DNA of 64,000 nt from Rhizobium glycinendophyticum (lineage in GTDB: Bacteria; Pseudomonadota; Alphaproteobacteria; Rhizobiales; Rhizobiaceae): contig NZ_VFYP01000001.1 of assembly GCF_006443685.1 (NCBI RefSeq), positions 1,674,001-1,738,000 of the forward strand. Reading direction: 5' to 3'. The position numbers and the translations under genes were made by a program. Positions 33,557-42,164 of the stretch are shown here, one piece after another (within the stretch, counting starts at the first letter, position 1; each line of letters begins with the position of its first letter). The notes under the pieces are model-generated. The model searched no databases, was not told where the DNA came from, and saw only the letters and a list, made by a program, of their open reading frames with translations.

Positions 33557-35392
33557 ATGCCCGCCTATCGTTCGAGAACAACCACCCACGGCCGCAACAT
33601 GGCCGGCGCGCGCGGCCTCTGGCGCGCCACCGGCATGAAGGATGGCGATTTCGGCAAGCCCATCATCGCCGTCGTCAACTCCTTCACCCAGTTCGTGCCC
33701 GGCCACGTCCACCTGAAGGATCTCGGCCAGCTCGTCGCCCGCGAGATCGAAGCGGCCGGCGGCGTGGCCAAGGAGTTCAATACCATCGCCGTCGACGATG
33801 GCATCGCCATGGGCCATGACGGCATGCTCTATTCGCTGCCGTCGCGCGAGATCATCTCCGACTCGGTCGAATACATGGTCAACGCCCACTGCGCCGACGC
33901 CATGGTCTGCATCTCCAACTGCGACAAGATCACCCCCGGCATGCTCTCGGCCGCCATGCGCCTCAACATCCCCGCCGTCTTCGTCTCCGGCGGCCCGATG
34001 GAAGCCGGCAAGGCGATCCTGCAGGGCCGCAAGGTGGCCCTCGATCTGGTCGATGCCATGGTTGCAGCGGCTGACGACAAGATCTCCGACGCCGATGTCG
34101 ATGAAATCGAAAAGGCAGCCTGTCCGACCTGCGGCTCCTGCTCGGGCATGTTCACCGCCAACTCGATGAACTGCCTGACCGAAGCCCTCGGCCTGTCGCT
34201 GCCCGGCAACGGTTCGACGCTGGCAACCCATGCCGACCGCAAGCGTCTCTTCGTCGAGGCCGGCCACCTGATCGTCGATCTCGCCCGCCGTTATTACGAG
34301 CAGGACGACGAAACCGTCCTGCCCCGCACCATCGCCTCCAAGGCCGCCTTCGAAAATGCCATGGCTCTCGACATCGCCATGGGCGGCTCGACCAACACGG
34401 TCCTGCACATCCTGGCCGCCGCCCATGAAGGCGGCATCGACTTCACCATGGACGATATCGACCGCCTGTCCCGCCGCGTCCCCTGCCTCTCCAAGGTCGC
34501 GCCCGCCAAGCAGGACGTGCATATGGAAGACGTCCACCGCGCCGGCGGCATCATGCGCATCCTCGGCGAACTCGACCGTGGGGGCCTGATCAACCGCGAC
34601 TGCCCGACCGTGCATGCCGAAACGCTTGGGCATGCCATCGACCGCTGGGACATCACCCGCACCAATTCCGAAACCGTCCGTGAATTCTTCAAGGCGGCTC
34701 CGGGCGGCGTTCGCACAACCCAGGCCTTCTCCCAGGCCTCGCGCTGGGACGATCTCGACACCGACGGTGAAAAGGGCGTCATCCGCTCGGTCGAACATCC
34801 CTTCTCCAAGGATGGCGGTTTGGCCGTCCTCAAGGGCAACATCGCGCTCGACGGCTGCATCGTGAAGACGGCCGGCGTCGACGAGAGCATCCTGAAGTTC
34901 AAGGGCCCGGCCCGCGTCTTTGAAAGCCAGGATTCGGCCGTCAAGGCGATCCTGTCGAACCAGATCGTCGCCGGCGATGTCGTCGTCATCCGCTACGAAG
35001 GCCCGAAGGGTGGCCCCGGCATGCAGGAAATGCTCTATCCGACGAGCTATCTGAAGTCCAAGGGCCTCGGCAAGGCCTGCGCACTCGTCACCGACGGCCG
35101 CTTCTCCGGCGGCACCTCGGGTCTCTCCATCGGCCATGCTTCGCCGGAAGCCGCCCAGGGCGGCGCGATTGGCCTGGTGCGCGAAGGCGACCTGATCGAC
35201 ATCGACATCCCCAACCGCACGATCAACCTCGTCGTCGACCCGGCAGAGCTTGAGCGCCGCCGCGCCGAACAGGATGCCAAGGGCTGGCAGCCCGCCGAAA
35301 AGCGCAAGCGCAATGTTACGACAGCACTCAAGGCCTATGCCGCGTTTGCGGCCTCTGCCGACAAGGGCGCCGTGCGCCAGTTGCCGGAATAA
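33557..35392 (+). CDS. ilvD: Dihydroxy-acid dehydratase
   Basis: IlvD, 611 residues, makes 2-keto acids from 2,3-dihydroxy acids in valine, isoleucine and pantothenate synthesis. The iron-sulfur cysteines are C122 in [11 protein letters not shown] and C195 in CGSCSGMF, and the carbamylated lysine position follows C122. The ATG at 33557 gives [20 protein letters not shown]; an upstream frame from 33509 is not conserved in type. It stands alone, with a hairpin after it. Confidence 0.97.
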   Translation: MPAYRSRTTTHGRNMAGARGLWRATGMKDGDFGKPIIAVVNSFTQFVPGHVHLKDLGQLVAREIEAAGGVAKEFNTIAVDDGIAMGHDGMLYSLPSREIISDSVEYMVNAHCADAMVCISNCDKITPGMLSAAMRLNIPAVFVSGGPMEAGKAILQGRKVALDLVDAMVAAADDKISDADVDEIEKAACPTCGSCSGMFTANSMNCLTEALGLSLPGNGSTLATHADRKRLFVEAGHLIVDLARRYYEQDDETVLPRTIASKAAFENAMALDIAMGGSTNTVLHILAAAHEGGIDFTMDDIDRLSRRVPCLSKVAPAKQDVHMEDVHRAGGIMRILGELDRGGLINRDCPTVHAETLGHAIDRWDITRTNSETVREFFKAAPGGVRTTQAFSQASRWDDLDTDGEKGVIRSVEHPFSKDGGLAVLKGNIALDGCIVKTAGVDESILKFKGPARVFESQDSAVKAILSNQIVAGDVVVIRYEGPKGGPGMQEMLYPTSYLKSKGLGKACALVTDGRFSGGTSGLSIGHASPEAAQGGAIGLVREGDLIDIDIPNRTINLVVDPAELERRRAEQDAKGWQPAEKRKRNVTTALKAYAAFAASADKGAVRQLPE

Positions 35393-35406
35393 GCTGAGAC
35401 CATAAA

Positions 35407-35434
35407 GGCAGGAGGCGGTCACCCGCCTTCTGCC
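35407..35434 (+). terminator. Hairpin after ilvD
   Basis: GGCAG (35407-35411) with CTGCC (35430-35434), and AGGCGG (35413-35418) with CCGCCT (35423-35428), one mismatch, loop TCAC. Few T follow, so it is a weak intrinsic terminator at best. Confidence 0.5.
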
Positions 35435-35540
35435 AGGACTTCCCGTTTGACCGTGATGCAGCCTTGGCTGCAATCGGCCGCAGAGACGCAGCTTTCCTGA
35501 AGTCCCTCTCGCCCTGAAGTTTCCACCGCGAGGAGCCCCG

Positions 35541-35969
35541 ATGACCGTCCCCTTCAGCCTTGTCGGCATCGACCATGTCGTCTTCATCGTCGATGACATG
35601 GAAAAGGCGCTCCGCTTCTATCACGAAGTCCTAGGCTGCCGACCGGGTTACAGCTATCCTGCGCTTGGGATGGAGCAGGTCTGGTGCGGCGCGGCCCTGA
35701 TCGTGCTCTGGGACATCACCCATCCGGGCGGCCAGAAGGCCGCCCCACCCGTGTCGGGCGGCCGCAATGTCGACCACATCTGCATCGCCACCGGCCCCTT
35801 CGACCATGACGAACTGCGCGCCCATCTCGCCCGCCGCGGGGTGACGATCGACCGGGAGGCCATGCACGGCGGCGCCCGCGGCATGGGCCACTCCTTCTAT
35901 GTGAAGGACCCCTTCGGCAACACGATCGAGATCAAAGGCCCGGCGGAATATCCAGACGGCCGGGTCTGA
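35541..35969 (+). CDS. VOC-family metalloenzyme-like protein
   Basis: A 142-residue protein with the two-module VOC fold. Likely metal ligands are H12 (GIDHVVFIVDD), H79 (NVDHICIAT) and E130 (GNTIEIKGP), the H/H/E set of glyoxalase I and extradiol dioxygenases. GAGGAG precedes the ATG. It has no operon partner on the + strand, and the substrate is unknown. It differs clearly from the ECF-linked VOC protein at 26573-27001. Confidence 0.85.
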   Translation: MTVPFSLVGIDHVVFIVDDMEKALRFYHEVLGCRPGYSYPALGMEQVWCGAALIVLWDITHPGGQKAAPPVSGGRNVDHICIATGPFDHDELRAHLARRGVTIDREAMHGGARGMGHSFYVKDPFGNTIEIKGPAEYPDGRV

Positions 35970-36030
35970 GGTTTACTCTCTGCCCCACCGTCACGCCCGG
36001 CGGCGGCCAAAGCGTTCCCCTTTGTCCGTA

Positions 36031-36115
36031 TCCGTCACCCTCGGGCTTGTCCCGAGGGTCTGCCGAGCGATGACATTGAACGCGGTAGATGCTCGGCACA
36101 GGGCCGAGCATGACG
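36031..36115. repeat. Rhizobial-type palindromic intergenic repeats
   Basis: Two hairpins in tandem: ACCCTCGGG (36037-36045) with CCCGAGGGT (36051-36059), loop CTTGT; and ATGCTCGGC (36089-36097) with GCCGAGCAT (36103-36111), loop ACAGG. The pattern matches the mosaic palindromic repeats common between rhizobial genes. They lie between two convergent genes. Confidence 0.7.
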
Positions 36116-36185
36116 AACCCGCACTTCGCACCGCCTCGGATCATAGTCGCCATTCCGCATGCGAGGGCGTACCGGGCAAGGTGCA

Positions 36186-36950
36186 TTAATCCCGGTAACT
36201 CGGATCTTCCCTATCCAGACACGACTTCAGGTAGGCGAAATGCTTTTCCGCCATGCCGCGGTACGGAATCCAGCCATCCGAGGTGCCCTGCGCGATCTCG
36301 TCCGACAGCACCGCCAGCGGCTTGCCGGTCGACAGTGCCAGCACCATCGTCTGCGCCGCCTTCTCGAAGAAATACAGATCCTCAAACGCATCTGCCACCG
36401 TCTCGCCGGCAACCGACACCCCGTGATTGCCCATGACCAGAACCGCCTTGCCCCGTATCATCTCCGCAAGCCGCTCACCTTCCTCCGCCGCATCCGCGAT
36501 GCCACCAAACGAGAGGTCGTAGCCGATCCGCCCGAAGAAACGCGCCGTGTTGTTGTCGAGCGGCAGAAGCGTCGGGTCCTTCAGGCAGGAAAGCGCCACG
36601 GCATAAGGCGAGTGGCAATGCAGGATGACGCGCGCCTCTGGCAGCATCCGGTGCAGCGTACCATGCACGGTCCAGGCCGACGGGTCGGGCGCGTTCGGCC
36701 TGTTCATCACGTCGGGATCATCGGCATCGAGCAGCAGCAGATCGCTCGCCTTCACCGTGGCGAAATGCTGCCAGCGCGGATTGAGCAGGAATTTTCGCCC
36801 ACTGGTCGAAACCGCCGCGCTGAAATGATTGCCGACCGACTCGCTCCAGCCGAAGCGGTGACAGAGCCGGAAGGCGGCCGCGAGGTCCTGACGCAGCGTT
36901 TTCAGCGCTGCGTCGTCGAGCATGTCGTTTCCGGAAGCCGCGATATTCAT
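36186..36950 (-). CDS. Class II aldolase/adducin-domain protein
   Basis: A 254-residue protein of the class II aldolase/adducin fold. Likely zinc ligands are H111 and H113 (ILHCHSPYA) and H176 (MGNHGVSV). The catalytic glutamate that follows PSS in sugar-phosphate aldolases is not seen; the equivalent stretch reads PSAWTVHGTLH, as in adducin-type members. The ATG overlaps the dioxygenase stop by four bases (ATGA), so both are made together. The reaction is unknown. Confidence 0.82.
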   Translation of the reverse strand: MNIAASGNDMLDDAALKTLRQDLAAAFRLCHRFGWSESVGNHFSAAVSTSGRKFLLNPRWQHFATVKASDLLLLDADDPDVMNRPNAPDPSAWTVHGTLHRMLPEARVILHCHSPYAVALSCLKDPTLLPLDNNTARFFGRIGYDLSFGGIADAAEEGERLAEMIRGKAVLVMGNHGVSVAGETVADAFEDLYFFEKAAQTMVLALSTGKPLAVLSDEIAQGTSDGWIPYRGMAEKHFAYLKSCLDREDPSYRD

Positions 36951-38083
36951 GCCTTGAACCGTCCTTCCGTCGTCAGCGCCCGATAGGTCGAGCGCATTTC
37001 TTCGCGGTCGGCATAACAGCCGCGCAGATAGCGATCGCCGCTGGTCGCCGAATAGGCCATGCGCCCATGCACGATCCGATGGTTGTCGAACACCATACAT
37101 TCGCCGGCCTTCATCAAAAACCGCATCATGAACCTGTCGTCCTGCAGCATCTTTCCGAAGCGGCAGAAGGCCGGATAATAATCGTCGAGCACGGTCTGCG
37201 GCAGGTCGAACAAATCGGCCATGTGCTGGCTGATCGTGAGCCCCGAGACCTCGCCGTGTTTGTCGAGCTCGATCACCCGCTGCCGCGAGCGCATGTCATA
37301 GGTGTCATGCTCGCAATAGAAGGGAATGTCGATTTCCGACAGCAGCTTGAAGCCATCAGGATCGATCTCGCGGAAGGCATTCGCCACTGCCACGCCGTCC
37401 GAATAGATGCTCATCCCGCCCTCGACGGTATTGGCCCGGCAATGCAGGAACTGGATGCCCGGCGCATGCTCCTCCGCAGGTGTGTCGGTGTGAAGCTCCA
37501 GTGCCTTTGCCGTATAGGCGGTGTTCGTCGGGTTGATGTGTGTCTTCACGTCAAAATATTCGCCGAAGAAGGTTGGCCGCACATGCCCCATCAGCTTGAC
37601 GGTATCGGTCAGCCCCTGATCGCTGTCGGGCATGCCGGTCACGATCGTCAGCCCCTCGACGATCATCGCTTCGAGCCATTTCGCCACCATCTTCGGGTCC
37701 TGCATCAGTTCCGGCTGCGAGAAACGGGGAATGTCGGGATAGTGGTCGCTGAACCAGGCCTTGCGCGGCAAGTCGGCCGGATCCGGCCGATGTTTGCCCT
37801 CCGTGTAGAGTGCGAGCAGCGAAAGCGGAAAGCGCGACACATGGTTTTCGCCCGCCCAGCGGATCACAAGCGCATCACCCTCGATCTCCGCACGATCAGC
37901 CCGCGGTGCCTCCGACAGATGAAAGATGTCGAAGCTGCGCTCGCGCGTCTTGCTGTCGAAGGACGAAGGACAATTGTCGCGCAGCCAGTAGTAATTGAAA
38001 TAGGCCTGTTTGCCGTCGGCGAGCGGCACATGCAGGCCCTTCTCGGCGAGTGTGACGGACCCTGTCGCAACATGCATGTTCAT
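36947..38083 (-). CDS. Gamma-butyrobetaine-hydroxylase-like Fe(II)/2-oxoglutarate dioxygenase
   Basis: A 378-residue protein with an N-terminal GBBH-like domain (about 1-95, YYWLRDNC) and a TauD-type dioxygenase domain. The iron site is H198 and D200 (LELHTDTP) with H339 (NHRIVHGR); R354 fits the 2-oxoglutarate site. In the N-domain C38 and H81 of the usual zinc site remain, but the other two cysteine positions are S and D. It is related to the carnitine-pathway hydroxylases. The substrate may be a trimethylamine-bearing acid, but this is inference. AAGGAAA precedes the start at 38083. It is divergent from a LysR gene. Confidence 0.85.
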   Translation of the reverse strand: MNMHVATGSVTLAEKGLHVPLADGKQAYFNYYWLRDNCPSSFDSKTRERSFDIFHLSEAPRADRAEIEGDALVIRWAGENHVSRFPLSLLALYTEGKHRPDPADLPRKAWFSDHYPDIPRFSQPELMQDPKMVAKWLEAMIVEGLTIVTGMPDSDQGLTDTVKLMGHVRPTFFGEYFDVKTHINPTNTAYTAKALELHTDTPAEEHAPGIQFLHCRANTVEGGMSIYSDGVAVANAFREIDPDGFKLLSEIDIPFYCEHDTYDMRSRQRVIELDKHGEVSGLTISQHMADLFDLPQTVLDDYYPAFCRFGKMLQDDRFMMRFLMKAGECMVFDNHRIVHGRMAYSATSGDRYLRGCYADREEMRSTYRALTTEGRFKA

Positions 38084-38171
38084 GGCGGATTTCCTTAAGT
38101 CTGAACGACCAACGAGCGGATCGGATTTGACGATCATCATCCGACTTTGCAGGCGAGACCAGACCGATTAT

Positions 38172-38189
38172 GCTTATGCTGAGTTAAGC
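38172..38189. promoter_or_regulatory. Candidate LysR-type operator
   Basis: GCTTA (38172-38176) and TAAGC (38185-38189) form an inverted repeat with an 8-nt centre, of the TTA-N-TAA kind bound by LysR regulators. It lies in the 117-bp divergent gap, directly upstream of the ribosome-binding site of the LysR gene. Confidence 0.4.
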
Positions 38190-38200
38190 TGGAGGTTAAG

Positions 38201-39106
38201 TTGAGCCGTCTTCCGCCCCTGCGCCTTCTGACCACCTTCGAAGCCGTCGCCCGGCTCGGCTCGATGCGTGAGGCGGCAAGCGCCTTGAACGTTACCCAGC
38301 CCGCCGTGACGCAAGCGCTGAAGGCGCTGGAAGACCATGTCGGCGCCATCCTGATTGACCGCTCGACGCGGCCAGCAAGGCTCACCGAAGCCGGCCTTGA
38401 ACTCGCCCGCGCCACCCGCGATGGCCTCGACCTCATCGCCGACACGATCGAGGAAATCCGCACCAGCACCGGCCTAGAAGATCAGCGCCTCACCGTCGCC
38501 TGCACCATGGGCCTCGCCACCCACTGGCTGATGCCGCGCCTCAGCGATTTTTACGCCCGCCATCCCGGGCTCTTCGTCAATGTCCAGGTCCCGCCCACGG
38601 ACCTGCCGCAGATCTGGCCCGGCACCGATCTCGTGCTGCGCTACGGTCGTGGCACCTGGACCGACGGTGAGACGCTGCGCCTCTTCAACGAAACCGTCTG
38701 CCCCGTCGGCCGTCCGGCTCTGGTCGAGAGCCTGCTGGCAAAAGGCGAGGGGCTGGAGACCGCCCCGCTCATCCATGTCCGCACCGTCGAGGCCCGCCAC
38801 TGGGAAGGCTGGACCGATTATCTGGCGCGGCGCGGCCTGCCCAAACCACGCGGCCCGTCCCACATCTTCGACAACTACGTCCAGGCGGTTCAGGCAGCCC
38901 TCGACGGCCGTGGCCTGATGCTCGGCTGGCGATCCATCACCGACACCCTCGTCGCCGACGGCAGCCTGAAACCCTGGCCCGAAGGCGCGGTCGACCTTGG
39001 CACCGCCTACTTCGCGACAGTGGCACCTGCGGCGGCAAAACGTCCGGCGGTCAAGGCCTTTGTGGCCTGGTTGGGGGAGGGGACGGAGAGCGCCCTTGCG
39101 AAATAA
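38201..39106 (+). CDS. LysR-family regulator, GcvA-like
   Basis: A 301-residue LysR regulator. The winged helix-turn-helix is at about 5-65 (FEAVARLGSMREAASALN, QPAVTQALKALEDHVG) and the co-inducer domain at about 90-295. The start codon is TTG, six bases after a perfect GGAGG. It is divergent from the dioxygenase/aldolase-like pair and is their probable regulator. The N-terminus RLPPLRLLTTFEAVARLGS resembles the GcvA subgroup. Confidence 0.9.
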   Translation: MSRLPPLRLLTTFEAVARLGSMREAASALNVTQPAVTQALKALEDHVGAILIDRSTRPARLTEAGLELARATRDGLDLIADTIEEIRTSTGLEDQRLTVACTMGLATHWLMPRLSDFYARHPGLFVNVQVPPTDLPQIWPGTDLVLRYGRGTWTDGETLRLFNETVCPVGRPALVESLLAKGEGLETAPLIHVRTVEARHWEGWTDYLARRGLPKPRGPSHIFDNYVQAVQAALDGRGLMLGWRSITDTLVADGSLKPWPEGAVDLGTAYFATVAPAAAKRPAVKAFVAWLGEGTESALAK

Positions 39107-39155
39107 GGAAATTAGGCAACTAGGTAAATAACGCGGGCCGCGAGTAGAGGGCTGG

Positions 39156-39812
39156 CTACGAAGTCGGGCGCGTTTTCTGAAAACTGTCGAGCGCCTTCAC
39201 CCTCTGCCACCAGTCACCGAGGTTGCGGCGTTCAAAAAACATCTCCCGCACCTCCGGGACCTCGAGCGCATAGTTGATCATCGACGCCAGATAGAGGTCA
39301 GCCAGCGTGAGCGCGTTTCCACACATCCACCGCTGGTCGGCAAGCAGGTCGGCGAGAACATCGAGTGAGATCCTGGCGATGGCACGCGCTTTCTCCACGC
39401 GGCCTCCATCCGGCGCTTCCCGTCGCTTTGGCTTTTCGATGCATTCGACATAAAGCCCCCAGACCATCTGCGGATACACATAACCATCCGCAATACTGAC
39501 AATCTGGTTCATGCGGGCGCGTGTTTTGGCATCCGCAGCCTGAAGCGGCGGCCCGTCGAATGCCTCGTCGATATAGCGGGTGATGGCGCCGGTCTCGTAG
39601 AGGTGGAAATCGCCGTGCGCGAAGGCCGGTATCTTGCCGAAAGGGTGCCGGGCCAAGTGGTGATCGGGTATTCCGTCTTCGGCAAAGATATCGACCGGCA
39701 CCAGGTCATGCGCCACACCTTTTTCCAGAAGCGCAAGGCGGGCGATGCGCACGTAAACGCTGTAATCGGCACCATAGAGCTGAGGTCGTGTGCTGCTCGC
39801 AGTCTCCGTCAC
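39156..39812 (-). CDS. Glutathione S-transferase-like protein
   Basis: A 218-residue protein. The thioredoxin-like N-domain (LYGADYSVYVRIARLALLEKGV) has FGKIPAF and ETGAITRYID, the cis-proline and glutathione gamma-glutamyl-site motifs. An all-helical C-domain with GNALTLADLYLASMINY follows. The substrate is unknown. Its ATG overlaps the hepT stop by four bases, an unusual coupling of a detoxification enzyme to a toxin-antitoxin pair. Confidence 0.88.
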   Translation of the reverse strand: MTETASSTRPQLYGADYSVYVRIARLALLEKGVAHDLVPVDIFAEDGIPDHHLARHPFGKIPAFAHGDFHLYETGAITRYIDEAFDGPPLQAADAKTRARMNQIVSIADGYVYPQMVWGLYVECIEKPKRREAPDGGRVEKARAIARISLDVLADLLADQRWMCGNALTLADLYLASMINYALEVPEVREMFFERRNLGDWWQRVKALDSFQKTRPTS

Positions 39813-40168
39813 CTTCGCTCCTCATGCGTCGATTGCTGCATCTTCTGAACTGCGGCCTTTAGAGGGTTTAGGTGCCGTTCCAGCACCGACCAGATCACGT
39901 CATCCGCAATCTTGTGATACTCGTGCCGGAGCACATTCCCGATGCCGTGGATTTGTTTCCAGGGCATGTCCGGTGCTAACGTGAGCAGGTCGTCCGGTAT
40001 ATGCCGCGATGCTTCGGATATGATTTCGAGAGCCCGTTGCACGGCGAGCCTGAGCAGCCAGTCCTGCTTGAAATCTGCAAGCGATTTGCCGGCGGTGTGT
40101 TTTTCGATGCCTTCGATTGCATCCAGGATCTCTGCGAAGACTGCGTCTACCCTGCGTCCGGTCATCAA
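39809..40168 (-). CDS. hepT: HepT-like HEPN protein (toxin partner)
   Basis: A 119-residue HEPN (DUF86) protein. HepT toxins are RNases that MntA silences by adding AMP to a tyrosine in the motif Rx4HxY. Here the matching segment is GNVLRHEY: G77 stands where the catalytic arginine is expected, while H82 and Y84 are kept and R81 directly precedes the histidine. It may thus be a weakened or differently acting variant. It overlaps mntA upstream and the GST gene downstream by four bases each. Confidence 0.82.
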   Translation of the reverse strand: MMTGRRVDAVFAEILDAIEGIEKHTAGKSLADFKQDWLLRLAVQRALEIISEASRHIPDDLLTLAPDMPWKQIHGIGNVLRHEYHKIADDVIWSVLERHLNPLKAAVQKMQQSTHEERR

Positions 40169-40461
40169 AACACCCGCAGCGCGGACCGCTCGATATCGGC
40201 GCGCAGCATGGGGTGCAGGCTGTTTCTTGTGGTAAGATCTACGGCAATCGAAAGTTCCTGCTCCAGAAACTGCTGGATGCCGATGAGTTCGATCAGGGAA
40301 AATTTCTGGTCTGGATCATGATCAATGAACAGATCGAGGTCGCTCGTCGGCTTCGCCTCATCGCGGGCCGTCGAGCCGAATACGAAGAGCGCAGTCGCGC
40401 CCATGCCACGGACCGTTGGGGCAAGCCGCTTGAGATGCGATATGGCTTCAACCTGTTTCAT
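40165..40461 (-). CDS. mntA: MntA-like minimal nucleotidyltransferase (antitoxin)
   Basis: A 98-residue minimal nucleotidyltransferase. The catalytic pattern GSx10DxD is complete: G29-S30 (FVFGSTARDEA) and D41, D43 (SDLDLFID). Such proteins AMPylate and neutralise a HepT partner encoded next to them. It precedes hepT and overlaps it by four bases. Only 31 bp separate it from the upstream LprI-like gene, so its promoter probably lies inside that gene. Confidence 0.87.
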   Translation of the reverse strand: MKQVEAISHLKRLAPTVRGMGATALFVFGSTARDEAKPTSDLDLFIDHDPDQKFSLIELIGIQQFLEQELSIAVDLTTRNSLHPMLRADIERSALRVF

Positions 40462-40492
40462 GCAAGGATGTTAGCACACGGCACGTTGTCCG

Positions 40493-40861
40493 TCACTTCG
40501 GCCGCTGCACGCCCTCATACACCGTCGCGAGCTGCGCCATCCGCGCCGCATAAGCGGCCGTCAGGCAATCGACATCGCCTTTGCATTCGCCGCGCTTCGT
40601 CAGCCATTCGATCTGCTGGTCCTGCAATTCGCCACGCGCGCCCATGGCGAGCAGGCCGGACAGGAGCTCGAAGGTCGTCACCATCTTCACGTCCATGTCG
40701 TTGAGCGACAGTGTCTGGCAGATCGCCGCCTCGTCTTCGGCGAGGTCCGGCTTCTTGCAGTCGAAGCTTGCGGCATGAGCGGGCAGGGCGCCCGCCACCA
40801 TGGGCCCGGCAAGCAGCGCGAAAATCAGCGCGCGGGTGGCGGCTGCATGGGGATCGGACAT
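40493..40861 (-). CDS. LprI-like exported protein
   Basis: A 122-residue protein with a signal peptide (about 1-30, ending PAHAAS). The mature part has four cysteines (FDCKKPDLAEDEAAIC and GECKGDVDC) in the arrangement of the LprI/YecT family, which includes lysozyme inhibitors. The start at 40861 is chosen for GAGG upstream; the opening at 40885 adds eight residues. A lysozyme-inhibitor role here is inference. Confidence 0.78.
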   Translation of the reverse strand: MSDPHAAATRALIFALLAGPMVAGALPAHAASFDCKKPDLAEDEAAICQTLSLNDMDVKMVTTFELLSGLLAMGARGELQDQQIEWLTKRGECKGDVDCLTAAYAARMAQLATVYEGVQRPK

Positions 40862-41010
40862 AATGACCTCGTTCTGGTTCGGCAACGGAGGCTGAACGCC
40901 CCTGGCGCGGTCACGTTCCGTGCGCCGTGCGCATGGCAGCCTCTCACGATGCGGTGAGGCAGCGTCCGAGGGGCTTTGATCGTTCTGATGGCGTCCCTAA
41001 GTTGCACGGG

Positions 41011-42057
41011 ATGAACAGAAGAACCCTCCTCGCCGCGGCGGCAGCCCTCCCGTTCTGCGCGGCTGCCCGCGCCTTCGCCCAATCGACAGACTCGGGCGCA
41101 TTGTCCTCCGCCGATCTCGACGTGATCCGCCAGCGCATCGGCGCTCTGCTCGCCGAGGCCCGCCGCCTCGAGACCCTGGAAACCGTCATCGTCACCCGCA
41201 ACGGCGAACGGCTCGGCGAGCGCGCCTATGGCGACAGCTCGCTCACCGGCTCCACCAACATCAAGTCGGCTTCGAAATGCGTGGTCTCCGCGCTCGTCGG
41301 CATCGCCATCGACAAGGGCCTTCTCGATGGCGTCGACCAGAAGATCGAAACCGTCCTGCGCTCGGAATTCCCGAAAAATCCCGATCCACGCCTGTCGAAG
41401 ATCACCATCGGCCATCTCTTGTCGATGCGCGCGGGCCTCGACCGCATGTCCGGCCCGAATTATGGCCGCTGGGTCGCAAGCCGCAACTGGACCCGCTTCG
41501 CGCTGGCCGCCGACTTCATCGACGAGCCGGGCGGTGGCATGCTCTATTCCACCGCCTCCACCCATCTGCTTTCGGTCATCCTCACCAAGGTTTCAGGCAA
41601 GCCCACTTTGGCGCTGGCGCGAGATTGGCTTGGTCCGTTGAAGGGTTTCCGCATCGGCGCCTGGGACCGCGATCCCCAGGGCTATTATCTCGGGGGCAAT
41701 CAGATGGCCATGACGCCGCGTTCGCTCCATGCCTTCGGCGAACTCTATCGCCGCGGCGGCGTCACCGAGGACGGCACCCGGCTGATCTCTGAATCCTGGG
41801 TCCGCGAAAGCTGGATCCGCCGCACCAACTCCGTCTTCAACGGCGATGGTTATGGCTATGCGTGGTTCCTGAGGGAGATGAATGGCGAGCAGGTCAACTA
41901 TGCCTGGGGCTACGGCGGTCAGATGCTCTACATTGCCCCGAGCCTCGGCCTCACCGTCGCCATGACGTCCAACGAGGCAGCCCCATCGGCCCGCACCGGC
42001 TACCGCGACGAACTGCACGGGCTGATGTCCAGCATCATCGGCATCGTCAGGACTTGA
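41011..42057 (+). CDS. Exported serine hydrolase of the beta-lactamase/class C fold
   Basis: A 348-residue protein. The N-terminus MNRRTLLAAAAALPFCAAARAF is a signal peptide. The serine-hydrolase motif SxxK is S86-A-S-K89 (NIKSASKCV) and the tyrosine motif is Y179-S-T (GGMLYSTAST). The family includes esterases and D-aminopeptidases, as well as AmpC; nothing here points to antibiotic resistance. It is a single gene with no coupled partner. Confidence 0.85.
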   Translation: MNRRTLLAAAAALPFCAAARAFAQSTDSGALSSADLDVIRQRIGALLAEARRLETLETVIVTRNGERLGERAYGDSSLTGSTNIKSASKCVVSALVGIAIDKGLLDGVDQKIETVLRSEFPKNPDPRLSKITIGHLLSMRAGLDRMSGPNYGRWVASRNWTRFALAADFIDEPGGGMLYSTASTHLLSVILTKVSGKPTLALARDWLGPLKGFRIGAWDRDPQGYYLGGNQMAMTPRSLHAFGELYRRGGVTEDGTRLISESWVRESWIRRTNSVFNGDGYGYAWFLREMNGEQVNYAWGYGGQMLYIAPSLGLTVAMTSNEAAPSARTGYRDELHGLMSSIIGIVRT

Positions 42058-42164
42058 GGCGTCGCTGCTTTATCCCCATCTGCGATCACACTTCCTTGGT
42101 TCTGCCTATTTCAGGACGCAGGAACCGTGTTTAGAACATCCATGATCCATTGAAGGGTTCTTGC

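Noticed and set aside
41011..42057. Reading the SxxK serine hydrolase as an antibiotic-resistance beta-lactamase
   Set aside because: Only the shared fold motifs are present; the family is mostly esterases and peptidases and the context gives no resistance link.
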